Notes under the pieces: generated by a model
Databases searched by the model: none
Seen by the model: the letters and a program-made list of their open reading frames with translations, nothing else
What the model was told of the DNA's origin: nothing
Source: Gammaproteobacteria bacterium
GTDB taxonomy: Bacteria > Pseudomonadota > Gammaproteobacteria > Granulosicoccales > Granulosicoccaceae
Length of the DNA stretch: 49,552 nucleotides
Reading direction: 5' to 3'
Assembly (NCBI GenBank): GCA_019634245.1
Contig: JAHQVR010000138.1
Span: 1 to 49,552, forward strand
Position numbers and translations under genes: made by a program
Shown here: positions 1 to 7,760 of the stretch, piece after piece
Numbering within the stretch: position 1 is the first letter of the stretch
How the letters are laid out: the number at the start of each line of letters is the position of its first letter

Positions 1-438
1 ACTAACCCGGATCAATGGACCAAACTACGGGCAAATCGAAAGCTGATGAAAAACGCTATTGAGGAGATTGTTCGTTTAAATACGCCCATCAGAGCGTTTA
101 CCCGTTATGTGGCCCAAGAGGTAAAAGTTGCAGATGTAGCAATTAAAAAAGATACGCGAGTATTAGTGGTCTATGGAGCCGCGAATCGAGATCCTAGAAA
201 ATTTCCGAACCCCGATGCGTTTGATATTGAAAGAAACACCGGTGGCCATGTGGGTTTTAGCCAAGGTGTTCATGCCTGTTTAGGCATGAATCTAGCGCGG
301 CTTGAAATGGATTGCTTGTTTAACGCCCTGGCCGATCGTGTCGAGCGCTTTGACCTTGCGGGTCCGGTAGAGTCCGGTGTAAACAGCACTATACATTCTT
401 TGAGTCGTGTGCCGGTGAATGCGATTGCAAGTAGTTGA
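1..438 (+). CDS. Cytochrome P450, C-terminal part (5' end outside window)
   Basis: Partial bacterial class I-type P450 monooxygenase, expected to be a soluble haem enzyme that hydroxylates a small organic substrate using ferredoxin-delivered electrons. The frame is open from base 1, so the gene starts upstream; about 145 C-terminal residues are visible. Seen: the K-helix ExxR motif (EEIVR near base 60), the NRDPRKFPNPDAFD meander segment, and the haem-binding loop FSQGVHACLG with its cysteine ligand codon at 277-279. This fits the CYP family FxxGxHxCxG pattern. The gene is convergent with the GntR regulator. No redox partner lies in the window, and the substrate cannot be told from this fragment. 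Confidence 0.93.
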   Translation, partial: TNPDQWTKLRANRKLMKNAIEEIVRLNTPIRAFTRYVAQEVKVADVAIKKDTRVLVVYGAANRDPRKFPNPDAFDIERNTGGHVGFSQGVHACLGMNLARLEMDCLFNALADRVERFDLAGPVESGVNSTIHSLSRVPVNAIASS

Positions 439-512
439 GCTAACCAACCTTCATTTAATTCAGATTCTTACGTAAATGGGTAAGCGGTAAAATTGATATC
501 GAGGATGTGTTG

Positions 513-1193
513 TCACAAATGCTTAAGGTTTAGCGTTTCTAGTATGGCCAATAATTCGTTGGCTGACTCTTCGCGATGTGATCTAAACAACGCCCGCGCC
601 TTGTCCGCATCACCTTTTTTTATTGCATTTATAATGGCACGATGTTCCTTTGATGAATTTACCGGAAGCTTTCTTAAGCGCAAGGTCATCATACGAGCTC
701 GATGGGATTGATTCGAAAGTGTGCTGGCGACATCCCAAAGTCGTTGATTGCCGTTGAATTCAAGCACCTTGCTATGAAACCTATTATCTGCATTAGCCCA
801 CTGCGTTAAGTTATCGCCTTTCAACGCAGCTTCCATATCGAGTGTCGCCTGCTCCAATTCCGTTAGCTGCACTTTGCTCAAACCAATCGTTGCGAGTTGC
901 GCGGCAGCTTCAGATTCCAAACAGGTCAAAATTTGATAGATATCTTTCATATCGTTGGGTGAAAGAGGTAGTACTCGAACACCTCGCCTGGGAATAAGTT
1001 CAACAAATCCCTCTGCTTCCAGTCGCAGCAGGGCTTCGCGCACGGGTGTTCTGCTCATCCCAAGTTGAGATGCAATTTCAGGCTCTGGAGCCTGGAACCC
1101 GGGTGCTAACTCATTGCGCTGAATTTGCTCTCGCAGTTGTTCATACGCAGCGTCCACGCGCGAGGCCTTTTTTGTTTCTGGTTTTGGAAACAC
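513..1193 (-). CDS. GntR family (FadR/FCD subfamily) transcriptional regulator
   Basis: DNA-binding repressor or activator, 226 residues, predicted to sense a carboxylate and control the divergent TRAP/dehydratase operon. The N-terminal winged helix covers about residues 12-76 (IASQLGMSRTPVREALLRLE, then the wing IPRRGVRVLP). The C-terminal FCD domain covers about 80-215 and shows the usual acidic/His metal or ligand positions (ADNRFHSKVLEF, SHRARMM, EHRAIINAIKKGD). The start is GTG at 1193: an in-frame TGA lies just upstream and no other start precedes the winged helix. The ribosome binding site is weak. Placed back to back with dctP across a 147-base gap that carries GTATAC-centred repeats, so self-regulation plus control of the TRAP operon is likely (inference). 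Confidence 0.9.
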   Translation of the reverse strand: MFPKPETKKASRVDAAYEQLREQIQRNELAPGFQAPEPEIASQLGMSRTPVREALLRLEAEGFVELIPRRGVRVLPLSPNDMKDIYQILTCLESEAAAQLATIGLSKVQLTELEQATLDMEAALKGDNLTQWANADNRFHSKVLEFNGNQRLWDVASTLSNQSHRARMMTLRLRKLPVNSSKEHRAIINAIKKGDADKARALFRSHREESANELLAILETLNLKHL

Positions 1194-1207
1194 GTATTCA
1201 GCTCAAT

Positions 1208-1282
1208 TTGTATCCGTCAATTGTATACGGTATTCATCTCATTAATGTATACATTGACATATGCATAAACAAATGTTTTACT
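1208..1282 (+). promoter_or_regulatory. Promoter and probable GntR operator array before dctP
   Basis: Seen: TTGTATCCG at 1208-1216, TTGTATACG at 1221-1229 and the perfect 12-base palindrome AATGTATACATT at 1244-1255. These share a GTAT(A/C)C core at 13- and 24-base spacings. The palindrome overlaps a consensus -35 box TTGACA (1254-1259), followed after 17 bases by TTTACT (1277-1282) with an extended TGT (1274-1276). Family knowledge: FCD-type GntR regulators often bind short palindromes of the TTGTATACAA kind. Binding here would block RNA polymerase. Strong dctP ribosome site GGAGG at 1332-1336. Confidence 0.6.
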
Positions 1283-1340
1283 GCTGCCGACCGCTGCTGG
1301 AGGCGGTTCTCAAACAATTCAATATTCCTTCGGAGGACCT

Positions 1341-2360
1341 ATGAAATCTGCGCTACTGGCAGGTATTGCCGGATTGATCTTATCGACCGCTGCTTCGGCA
1401 GAGACCGTTTTAAAGATACAAACATCAACACAATCAGGGGCTTACGAGTACAAGTATGTAAGCGAAGAGTGGGGTAAACGCCTCAGTGAAATGACCGGCG
1501 GCGATCTGGCGATCGAGTTTTTCCCAATTAATTCGATCGTCGACAGAAAGGAAACACCGGAGGCGGTTATGGCCGGTGTGCTGGGCGGAGACTTAACCGC
1601 TGTCTCTTACTTCTCCGGACGCAATCCGGCGTTTGCCATACTGGGCGATCTCATTGCTGGGTACGATACGGTTGATCAAGTTCAAACTTTTTGCCGACAT
1701 GGCGGTGGACGAGAGGCGCTTCAGACTCTGTGGGATGCCACTTTGCCAGGTGCGTTGCACGTTGTTGGGTGTGGCCCGTCAGCCAAAGAAGCCCTAGTTG
1801 CGAAAAAACCGATTCGTTCAGTGGCTGACTTCAAAGGGATCAAGGTTCGTTCACCGAGTGGTTTAGCTGCAACGGTATTTAAAGCCGCCGGTGCTGCGCC
1901 TGTGTCTATGTCTCTAAGCGATGTATTTACCTCACTAGAGAAAGGCGTTATTGATGCCGCTGATGCATCTGCATACATCAACAACTCTACTAGTGGCTTC
2001 CACCAAATTGCCAAGTACCCAATTTACCCTGGCATTCACTCAATGGCAGTTCGTCAATTCACCATCGGTAAAAAGACTTGGGATGGGTTAAGTGCGAGTC
2101 AACAGTCTGCATTAGAAACTTGGTTTTATGCAGCCTATGACGATGTTCGCCGTCAATTAGATTTACAAGACAAAGCTCAGGCATCGGCTGATGCAGCCGC
2201 GGGTGATATTGACGTGGTTGATTGGCCTCAAGCTGAACGCGACAAATTCCGTGAACTCGCTACTACTGCATGGGAAGAAACAGCTGGTAAGTCAGCGGAA
2301 GCCCGGGCGGCACTGGATGCTCACTACAGCTATATGAAAACGATCGGACTGCTTAAGTAA
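1341..2360 (+). CDS. dctP: TRAP transporter substrate-binding protein, DctP family
   Basis: Periplasmic receptor of a tripartite ATP-independent transporter for organic acids, 339 residues, normal for the family. It has a Sec signal peptide with likely cleavage after ASA (residue 20), then a two-lobed DctP fold. The conserved carboxylate-binding arginine is in FKGIKVRSPSG (Arg170), and the segment SLSDVFTSLEKGVIDAADAS is typical. GGAGG at 1332-1336 fixes the start. It is first in an operon with dctQ, dctM, a small membrane protein and the tartrate dehydratase/fumarase subunits, so a C4 dicarboxylate or hydroxy-dicarboxylate is the likely ligand; this is inferred from context only. A hairpin follows the gene. 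Confidence 0.93.
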   Translation: MKSALLAGIAGLILSTAASAETVLKIQTSTQSGAYEYKYVSEEWGKRLSEMTGGDLAIEFFPINSIVDRKETPEAVMAGVLGGDLTAVSYFSGRNPAFAILGDLIAGYDTVDQVQTFCRHGGGREALQTLWDATLPGALHVVGCGPSAKEALVAKKPIRSVADFKGIKVRSPSGLAATVFKAAGAAPVSMSLSDVFTSLEKGVIDAADASAYINNSTSGFHQIAKYPIYPGIHSMAVRQFTIGKKTWDGLSASQQSALETWFYAAYDDVRRQLDLQDKAQASADAAAGDIDVVDWPQAERDKFRELATTAWEETAGKSAEARAALDAHYSYMKTIGLLK

Positions 2361-2378
2361 TACGGCTTGAAACCGAGT

Positions 2379-2401
2379 GCCGGCAACACCTTGTTGCCGG
2401 C
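2379..2401 (+). terminator. Intercistronic hairpin after dctP
   Basis: A 10-base perfect stem GCCGGCAACA / TGTTGCCGGC with a 3-base loop sits between dctP and dctQ. It has only a short weak T stretch (GCTTTAG), so it is more likely a partial attenuator or a 3' RNA-stabilising stem than a full terminator. It would give more receptor than membrane subunit. Confidence 0.6.
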
Positions 2402-2421
2402 GCTTTAGACGGGAGGAGAAG

Positions 2422-2931
2422 GTGAACAGCTTTGTAACGATCGTATCAAAGATCAGTGTTTTCTTAGGCAAGATCTGCGGCATGTTCTATCTGGCCGCTA
2501 TCGGTTTGTCGATGTATGAAGTATTTATGCGCTATGGATTTGATGCGCCTACCTCATGGACCTCAGAAACCATTATGGCTTTGGTGGCCACAGCCTGGTT
2601 GCTATCAGTCGGTGCGGTCACTCAACAACGTCGTCACATCACAGTAACAACCATGGAACTGTTTCTTGGTGCACGCACTTGGGCAAGACTACAAAAAATC
2701 GCTATCGCGATATCCATGATAGGGGTTGTCGGTCTAATTATTATGCTTTGGGATCCAATGATCAAAGTATTGCAATCGCCACAAACCACCGGGAGTGCAT
2801 TTGATCCACCTACACCCACGTATATCAAAACATTATTTGTGGTCGCCGCGTGTTTATACTTTTTGCAGTTGCTAGCAAATTTACTCACGCCTAGCACTCT
2901 CGATTCCACAGCACAACAAAGCAAAAACTAG
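2422..2931 (+). CDS. dctQ: TRAP transporter small permease subunit, DctQ family
   Basis: Small inner-membrane subunit of the TRAP transporter, 169 residues. Four hydrophobic segments are visible: about residues 9-30, 43-65, 85-108 and 130-150. The ETIMALVATAWLLSVGAV segment is typical of the family. The start is GTG at 2422, set by GGGAGGAG at 2411-2418; the longer frame opening at 2377 would begin inside the preceding hairpin and add a non-homologous peptide. It ends one base before the dctM start. It works with DctM to couple sodium-driven import to the DctP receptor. Confidence 0.88.
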   Translation: MNSFVTIVSKISVFLGKICGMFYLAAIGLSMYEVFMRYGFDAPTSWTSETIMALVATAWLLSVGAVTQQRRHITVTTMELFLGARTWARLQKIAIAISMIGVVGLIIMLWDPMIKVLQSPQTTGSAFDPPTPTYIKTLFVVAACLYFLQLLANLLTPSTLDSTAQQSKN

Positions 2932-2932
2932 C

Positions 2933-4246
2933 ATGGGCATTGAACTGATCACACTGGCGATTGTGTCATCGCTGTTTTTGCTAATGGCTATTGGTGTGCC
3001 GTTAGGTGCATCCACATTACTTATTTCCATCGTCGCTGCCTATCTAGCATTTGGCACCAATGGATTCATTTTGGTGAGTTCTGCCGTGGTAAAGGTCATG
3101 GATAAACATGCACTCATTGCAGTGCCGTTTTTTGTGTTTATGGCCAACATTATGGAACGCTCCGGTGTCGCCAGGGAGTTGTTTAATTCCATGGCTATAT
3201 TGGGCGGTCAGATGCGCGGTGGGGTAGCCGTCCAAACTGTGTTTGTATCGGTCATACTGGCGGCGATGAGTGGCATCGTCGGCGGCGAAATTGTATTACT
3301 GGGTTTAATCGCGTTACCACAGTTGTTTCGCTTGGGTTACGATCGCAAACTGTCTATAGGTGCCATAACCTCTTCAGGTGCTCTGGCAACCTTGATCCCG
3401 CCAAGCATTGTTCTTATTGTTTATGGCGCTGAGGCTAATGTCTCTATCAAAGATCTTTTTACTGCCGGAATTATGCCGGGTGTTTTGCTGGCATCACTCT
3501 ATGTGACTTACATTCTTATTCGGGTGCGTTTAAACCCCTCTTTGGGTCCGGTGTATGACGACCCCGCGGCCGCATTACCGCTGTTAAAGCGGTTCACCTA
3601 TTTAAAAGGCCTTATCTTGCCGTTTATTCTCATATTCGGTGTGCTTGGTTCAATCTACAGTGGTATTGCCACGGTAACCGAATCTGCAGCCATTGGTGCT
3701 GTTGGTTCTTTGCTGGTGGCTGCTGCTCGCAGGGAATTGTCAACACGGGGTGTACGTGATGCCCTGTGGTCCACCACGTTAACAACCGGCGCATTACTTT
3801 GGCTAATTGTGGGTGCCGTAAGTCTGGTTGGTATTTACAACATTCTGGGCGGTACTCGCTTTCTTGGTGGACTGCTGACCGGCTTGGATTTGCCACCCAT
3901 TGGCGTTGTTATTGTGATGATGTTAATCATATTCTTTTTAGGCACTTTTCTGGAATGGATTGCCATTGTCTTTATCACTGTGCCTGTATTCGCACCCGTT
4001 ATCGTGCAGCTGGGTTACGACCCCGTGTGGTTCGGTATTTTGTTTGCGATGAATATTCAAATTTACATGTTGTCACCACCTTTTGGACCCGCTTGCTTTT
4101 ATCTGAAATCAGTCGCGCCAAAAGATGTGACCCTGCAGGAAATATTTGTATCGATATTCCCATTTATTGGCCTGCAGATTATCGGATTAGCACTAGTCAT
4201 GATGTTTCCACAAATCGCTTTGTGGTTACCGAATATAGGTAAGTAG
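2933..4246 (+). CDS. dctM: TRAP transporter large permease subunit, DctM family
   Basis: Main transport subunit, 437 residues, with about 12 hydrophobic helices and hairpin loops. It is an elevator-type sodium/substrate symporter in the inner membrane. Family marks include VPFFVFMANIMERSGVARE near residue 65, the first scaffold loop SGALATLIPPSIVLIVYG near residue 152, and the C-terminal repeat MLSPPFGPACFYLKS near residue 380. It starts with ATG just after the dctQ stop, so translation is probably coupled. Length matches the usual 425-440 residues. Confidence 0.93.
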   Translation: MGIELITLAIVSSLFLLMAIGVPLGASTLLISIVAAYLAFGTNGFILVSSAVVKVMDKHALIAVPFFVFMANIMERSGVARELFNSMAILGGQMRGGVAVQTVFVSVILAAMSGIVGGEIVLLGLIALPQLFRLGYDRKLSIGAITSSGALATLIPPSIVLIVYGAEANVSIKDLFTAGIMPGVLLASLYVTYILIRVRLNPSLGPVYDDPAAALPLLKRFTYLKGLILPFILIFGVLGSIYSGIATVTESAAIGAVGSLLVAAARRELSTRGVRDALWSTTLTTGALLWLIVGAVSLVGIYNILGGTRFLGGLLTGLDLPPIGVVIVMMLIIFFLGTFLEWIAIVFITVPVFAPVIVQLGYDPVWFGILFAMNIQIYMLSPPFGPACFYLKSVAPKDVTLQEIFVSIFPFIGLQIIGLALVMMFPQIALWLPNIGK

Positions 4247-4273
4247 CTCACTTAATCTAATGTCGAGGAACAG

Positions 4274-4408
4274 ATGGACAACTTAGATAACGAACATGAC
4301 TCCACATATAAAGTATACGACTTCGGTTGGTACCCCGAAGTAATCGGTGTATTGGCAGTCGGTGTCACTATTTGGTATTTGATTACCTTTGCCAGAGGGA
4401 GCATGTAA
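4274..4408 (+). CDS. Small single-pass membrane protein, 44 residues, unknown
   Basis: An unrecognised small gene filling the gap between dctM and the dehydratase alpha subunit. It starts with ATG at 4274 after GAGGAA (4265-4270) and ends with TAA at 4406-4408, whose last A is the first base of the next ATG (TAATG). The N-terminal half is acidic (MDNLDNEHDSTYKVYD), then FGWYPE, then one hydrophobic helix at about residues 22-40 (VIGVLAVGVTIWYLITFA), and the tail RGSM. By the positive-inside rule the C-terminus would face the cytoplasm. Position suggests an accessory part of the TRAP transporter or an anchor tying the dehydratase to it; both are inference. Support for it being real: its own ribosome site, a coupled stop/start, exact fit in the operon, a clean membrane segment. 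Confidence 0.7.
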   Translation: MDNLDNEHDSTYKVYDFGWYPEVIGVLAVGVTIWYLITFARGSM

Positions 4409-5337
4409 TGAATACAACTATCTCAGACGATGTAGATCTGAACACAGAAGAAAATATTGCCTCTTTAACAGAAACGATGGCAAAGTTCACGAGTTATGTT
4501 GGTAAACGTCTACCAGCAGATGTGATCAAACGGCAATTAGAGCTGCGAAACAAAGAAACTAATCCAATGGCCAAAGAAATCTTTGGTGTTATGGCTGAGA
4601 ACCAGGAGGAGGCGGCCAGACTAAATAGGCCCAGTTGTCAAGATACGGGTGTCATTCAATACTTCATCGAAGCCGGTGCCAAATTTCCACTGCTTGGGGA
4701 GCTGGAAGACATACTATCTAATGCCACAAAACGTGCCACTGAAATTGGCCCTTTGCGACATAACGCTGTAGAAACATTCGACGAAAAAAATACCGGCACT
4801 AACACGGGTTCCAAAATTCCCTGGTTAGACTGGGAGATTCTACCCGGTGCGGACCATGCCATTATTGATGTATATATGGCCGGCGGCGGATGTACGTTAC
4901 CAGGTGCATCCAAGGTTCTAATGCCAGGTCAGGGTTATGAAGGTGTAGCAGAATTTGTGATGGATGTAATGACGTCGCGTGGGCTTAATGCCTGTCCGCC
5001 ATTGCAAGTCGGTGTGGGAATCTCAACCGCTGCTGAAACAGCGGCAAGATTGTCAAAAAAGGCCATTCTGAGACCAGTAGATTCACGCCACCCCAATGAA
5101 AATGCAGCCATGATGGAAGAACTGCTGGAAGATGGCATCAATGATTTAGGTATCGGGCCACAAGGCCTAACCGGCAACAGCACTGTTATGAGTGTGAACA
5201 TCGAGTCTTCGGCCAGGCACCCATCAACGATCGGTGTTGCGGTGTCTACGGGCTGCTGGGCGCATCGACGCGGACGAATTCGCATTAACGCCGATATGTC
5301 TATTGAAATACTCTCGCACGAAGATGTTGAACTATGA
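4408..5337 (+). CDS. ttdA: L(+)-tartrate dehydratase / class I fumarase, alpha subunit
   Basis: Iron-sulfur hydro-lyase large subunit, 309 residues. It would bind the [4Fe-4S] cluster that removes or adds water on a C4 dicarboxylate (tartrate to oxaloacetate, or fumarate to malate). Three candidate cluster cysteines: Cys77 (RPSCQDTGV), Cys162 ([17 protein letters not shown]) and Cys283 ([11 protein letters not shown]). Length is close to E. coli TtdA (about 303), not to one-chain FumA. The start is ATG at 4408 with GAGGG at 4395-4399; upstream in-frame codons overlap the small membrane gene. It overlaps the beta-subunit gene by ATGA. Sequence alone does not separate tartrate dehydratase from two-subunit fumarase or a mesaconase-like activity. 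Confidence 0.85.
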   Translation: MNTTISDDVDLNTEENIASLTETMAKFTSYVGKRLPADVIKRQLELRNKETNPMAKEIFGVMAENQEEAARLNRPSCQDTGVIQYFIEAGAKFPLLGELEDILSNATKRATEIGPLRHNAVETFDEKNTGTNTGSKIPWLDWEILPGADHAIIDVYMAGGGCTLPGASKVLMPGQGYEGVAEFVMDVMTSRGLNACPPLQVGVGISTAAETAARLSKKAILRPVDSRHPNENAAMMEELLEDGINDLGIGPQGLTGNSTVMSVNIESSARHPSTIGVAVSTGCWAHRRGRIRINADMSIEILSHEDVEL

Positions 5338-5942
5338 AAAAGATTTTAAGCACTCCCATCGCCGACGCCGATCTCGAATCACTCAATGTGGGTGACATTG
5401 TTTATCTGAATGGAATACTAGTGACCTGTCGTGATGTTGCGCATCGTCGCTTGATCGAACTTGGCCGGGAGCTACCCGTAGAGCTTGCTGGTGGGGCTAT
5501 TTTTCATGCTGGCCCCATTGTTAGAGAGAACCAGGACGGTAGTTATGAAATGGTGTCGATTGGTCCAACAACCAGCATGCGAATGGAAAAATTTGAGCGA
5601 GAGTTTATTGAAAAAACCGGTGTAAAACTCATTGTGGGAAAAGGTGGTATGGGTGAGGAGACTGCCATTGGTTGTCAGGAAAACACGGCAGTACACGCCG
5701 TATTCCCCGGCGGCTGCGCTGTAGTGGCAGCCACTAAAGTTGAAGCGATTGAAGGAGCAGAATGGAAAGACCTAGGCATGCCCGAAACCTTATGGATTAA
5801 TCGGGTAAAAGAGTTCGGCCCGTTGATTATTTCGATTGATACCAAGGGCAATAATTTATTTGAAATTAATAAAAAGCAATTTAACGACCGTAAGGCCGAT
5901 GTGTTGAGCCGAATTAGTGAGAAAGTACGGTTTATAAAATAA
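5334..5942 (+). CDS. ttdB: L(+)-tartrate dehydratase / class I fumarase, beta subunit
   Basis: Small subunit of the same hydro-lyase, 202 residues, matching TtdB-type subunits (about 201) and the C-terminal domain of FumA. It forms the other half of the active site. Visible: [20 protein letters not shown] near residue 20, FHAGPIV (residues 57-63), [18 protein letters not shown] with its Gly-rich loop, and [11 protein letters not shown]. The start ATG overlaps the alpha stop codon (ATGA), so equal synthesis by translational coupling is expected. Last gene of the operon; no clear terminator follows. Confidence 0.86.
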   Translation: MKKILSTPIADADLESLNVGDIVYLNGILVTCRDVAHRRLIELGRELPVELAGGAIFHAGPIVRENQDGSYEMVSIGPTTSMRMEKFEREFIEKTGVKLIVGKGGMGEETAIGCQENTAVHAVFPGGCAVVAATKVEAIEGAEWKDLGMPETLWINRVKEFGPLIISIDTKGNNLFEINKKQFNDRKADVLSRISEKVRFIK

Positions 5943-6052
5943 ACGCTGGTCAACTATGTCCTGATCATCTTACCTTGAAGGCAGGTGTTCTTGTGATCGC
6001 TGATTAGATACCGATCAGCCCACCTCATAATCAAGCCGTCACCCAATTAACG

Positions 6053-6061
6053 TGATATAAC
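6053..6061 (+). promoter_or_regulatory. Candidate extended -10 promoter before the orphan gene pair
   Basis: TGATATAAC at 6053-6061 is a TGn extended -10 followed by TATAAC, about 60 bases before the ATG at 6120. No good -35 box is seen. It suggests that the 185-residue gene and the glutaredoxin form a unit separate from ttdAB. Confidence 0.4.
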
Positions 6062-6119
6062 CCGAGTTGCCCAGTCGGTTCGTACACGTGGTAGTGAATC
6101 AGGCTAAAATTTCGAGGTT

Positions 6120-6677
6120 ATGATCGCCAAAATTATCCAGAGCCACCCTGAGCGAGGGACTCGTGAATTCGAGCTTGTCGATGATGCCATTGAATATCGC
6201 ATCTCAAGTCCTTTTGGCGACGAACAGCTGTCGGTGGTATTGTCGGTCCTGTCACCCGAACCGATCGTGGACGGGGAGATGATGTATTTCTTAAGCGAGG
6301 TGAATCGAGAAGCATTGATCAAGTTGTTTGTCGATTTACCGGATGCGGCAACATTCTCAGGGTTTGTGAGTACCGTGCAGCGGCGCATTAGGGAAGAGGA
6401 TTTTGGCAATCTCAGCGCCGATAACCGGAAATCTGCGATCACTCAGGAGCAGGTCGACACGACTATTCACATGTTGGAGACCAATATGAATCCACTGAAT
6501 ATTGATAAGCTGCTTTCTGCATTGCGGGCTCTTTCGGAAGCACCTTCCGATCATCAGAAACTTAGCGAGGTGGTGGAAGCCTTCGATGGTCTGGGTGTAC
6601 AGCAAGGCGCAGTACTGAACTATGCGCCGTTTTTTACGACCCTTCTGTCCAGCACGGACCTTCAAGATTTGAGTTGA
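6120..6677 (+). CDS. Hypothetical protein, 185 residues
   Basis: Not recognised. No signal peptide or membrane helix is seen; it looks soluble and cytoplasmic, acidic, mixed alpha/beta in the first half (FELVDDAIEYRISSPFGDEQ, with alternating hydrophobics in LSVVLSVLS) and helical in the second half (KLLSALRALSEAP). The start is ATG at 6120; a GAGG lies only two bases before it, which is unusually close, but an in-frame stop at 6105-6107 excludes a longer form. It ends 12 bases before the glutaredoxin gene, so the two are probably co-transcribed. No function can be proposed from the sequence beyond this link. Confidence 0.7.
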   Translation: MIAKIIQSHPERGTREFELVDDAIEYRISSPFGDEQLSVVLSVLSPEPIVDGEMMYFLSEVNREALIKLFVDLPDAATFSGFVSTVQRRIREEDFGNLSADNRKSAITQEQVDTTIHMLETNMNPLNIDKLLSALRALSEAPSDHQKLSEVVEAFDGLGVQQGAVLNYAPFFTTLLSSTDLQDLS

Positions 6678-6689
6678 GCGTGAGCACGG

Positions 6690-6974
6690 GTGCGTCCGAT
6701 GCGGGAGAAAGACCAAACAGCACAAGTCGAAATTTACGGAACCAGTTTCTGTCGTCATTGCCTGGCTGCACGAGAGTTGCTGAGTTCGAAGCAGATTGAC
6801 TACACCGAATACCTAATTGACCTTCTTCCGTTGGAGCGAGCGGAGATGCTGCGCCGATGTGGGCGCAAGAAGGTGCCGCAGATTTTGATCAATAACCTGC
6901 CCATTGGTGGCGATGAGGATCTGATGGCGCTGGAAGCAAGCGGCGAACTGGACCGATTATTACATCGCGATTAA
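6690..6974 (+). CDS. Glutaredoxin-like protein (Grx3 type)
   Basis: Small cytoplasmic thiol-disulfide oxidoreductase, about 94 residues. Seen: the N-terminal strand VEIYGTSFC, the dithiol CxxC site as CRHC (Cys21 and Cys24), the cis-proline strand KKVPQILIN and the glutathione-binding GGDEDLMALE. It has the thioredoxin fold of GrxC. The active site differs from the common CPYC by Arg-His between the cysteines. The start is either GTG at 6690 or ATG at 6699; the first three residues are not informative and no ribosome site decides. Partner gene of the upstream hypothetical protein. Confidence 0.85.
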   Translation: MRPMREKDQTAQVEIYGTSFCRHCLAARELLSSKQIDYTEYLIDLLPLERAEMLRRCGRKKVPQILINNLPIGGDEDLMALEASGELDRLLHRD

Positions 6975-7025
6975 AACATTTTATCTAAGCTTTTCCTCTG
7001 CCTACCAACGCTCACATACAGCCGA

Positions 7026-7733
7026 TTAACATTGGGATGGTCCGGTACAGCTGTGTAATGTCTTAAATCCCGATGGCGTGCTTATTTCAACGGAAAAGTA
7101 GGGTGCTTGGTTATCGGTTAGTTTTTTAAGTTCAACCAGATGCTGGGCGTCTATCGATGTTAATGCCTGATGTATCCAATCCGGATAGGGATGCGCAATG
7201 GTCAAGCTCTTTAGTGAGCACTTCAGGTTGGCCATTCGCTGCGAGGGGTGTTGGTCGGTACACCATTGCATCGCATACGGTAACAGCCCACCCGCCAGCA
7301 ATCGCCCATCTTCGGGCAGGCCGAAAAACCAATTAAGATCACCGCGACTGATGGGTTCGGAGGCACCCAGCGAATAACTGGCTTGTTGAATAAGCTTTTG
7401 AAGATTGTTGCTATTCACAACCCACGTCAACAACATGGGTTCTCTCTCCAAGGAGAACTGAACATGTGGGTCATCCAGTCCGTACCAGCGAGGCCGATCC
7501 GGTGGTGTAAGTGTGTCGCTGATTGAAATCACTTCTAGAAAGGTATGGTTGCCGAGCTGCATCAGAAGGTTGTGGGTGCCCATTTTTGTGTGTTCTCCAC
7601 CCAAAGGAATTTCCACACCGAGCCGCTCTTTGATAAAAGCCTGGCCCGCCTCCAACGACTTAGCGCCAATAACGATATGATCTAAATAAGTTTCTGTCAC
7701 CACTTTACCGGTTGTGCTCGCACATAACGGCAC
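7026..7733 (-). CDS. VOC family protein (glyoxalase-like domain)
   Basis: Vicinal-oxygen-chelate fold protein, about 225-235 residues, of the long glyoxalase-like type rather than a short metal lyase. It begins with the typical strand LDHIVIGAKSLEAG, then ERLGVEIPLGGEHTKMGTHN and FLEVISI; the second half is more divergent. Enzymes of this fold do isomerisation, dioxygenation or thiol conjugation; the activity here is unknown. It is the last gene of the nine-gene minus-strand cluster, 27 bases after the TRAP permease. The start may be GTG at 7733 or one of two adjacent GTG codons near 7703, and the strand begins only a few residues later. No clear ribosome site separates them. Confidence 0.75.
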   Translation of the reverse strand: MPLCASTTGKVVTETYLDHIVIGAKSLEAGQAFIKERLGVEIPLGGEHTKMGTHNLLMQLGNHTFLEVISISDTLTPPDRPRWYGLDDPHVQFSLEREPMLLTWVVNSNNLQKLIQQASYSLGASEPISRGDLNWFFGLPEDGRLLAGGLLPYAMQWCTDQHPSQRMANLKCSLKSLTIAHPYPDWIHQALTSIDAQHLVELKKLTDNQAPYFSVEISTPSGFKTLHSCTGPSQC

Positions 7734-7760
7734 AGACCCAGCCGCTTGATCGACACCCTA

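Noticed and set aside
467..484. CTTAC/GTAAG hairpin between P450 and gntR as a convergent terminator
   Set aside because: A 5-base stem with no T run; probably chance.
1046..1477. 143-residue frame crossing the gntR-dctP promoter
   Set aside because: Crosses the divergent promoter and both real genes; not coding.
3766..4242. 158-residue Cys/Tyr-rich plus-strand frame inside dctM
   Set aside because: Frame-shifted reading of dctM; composition is unlike a real protein.
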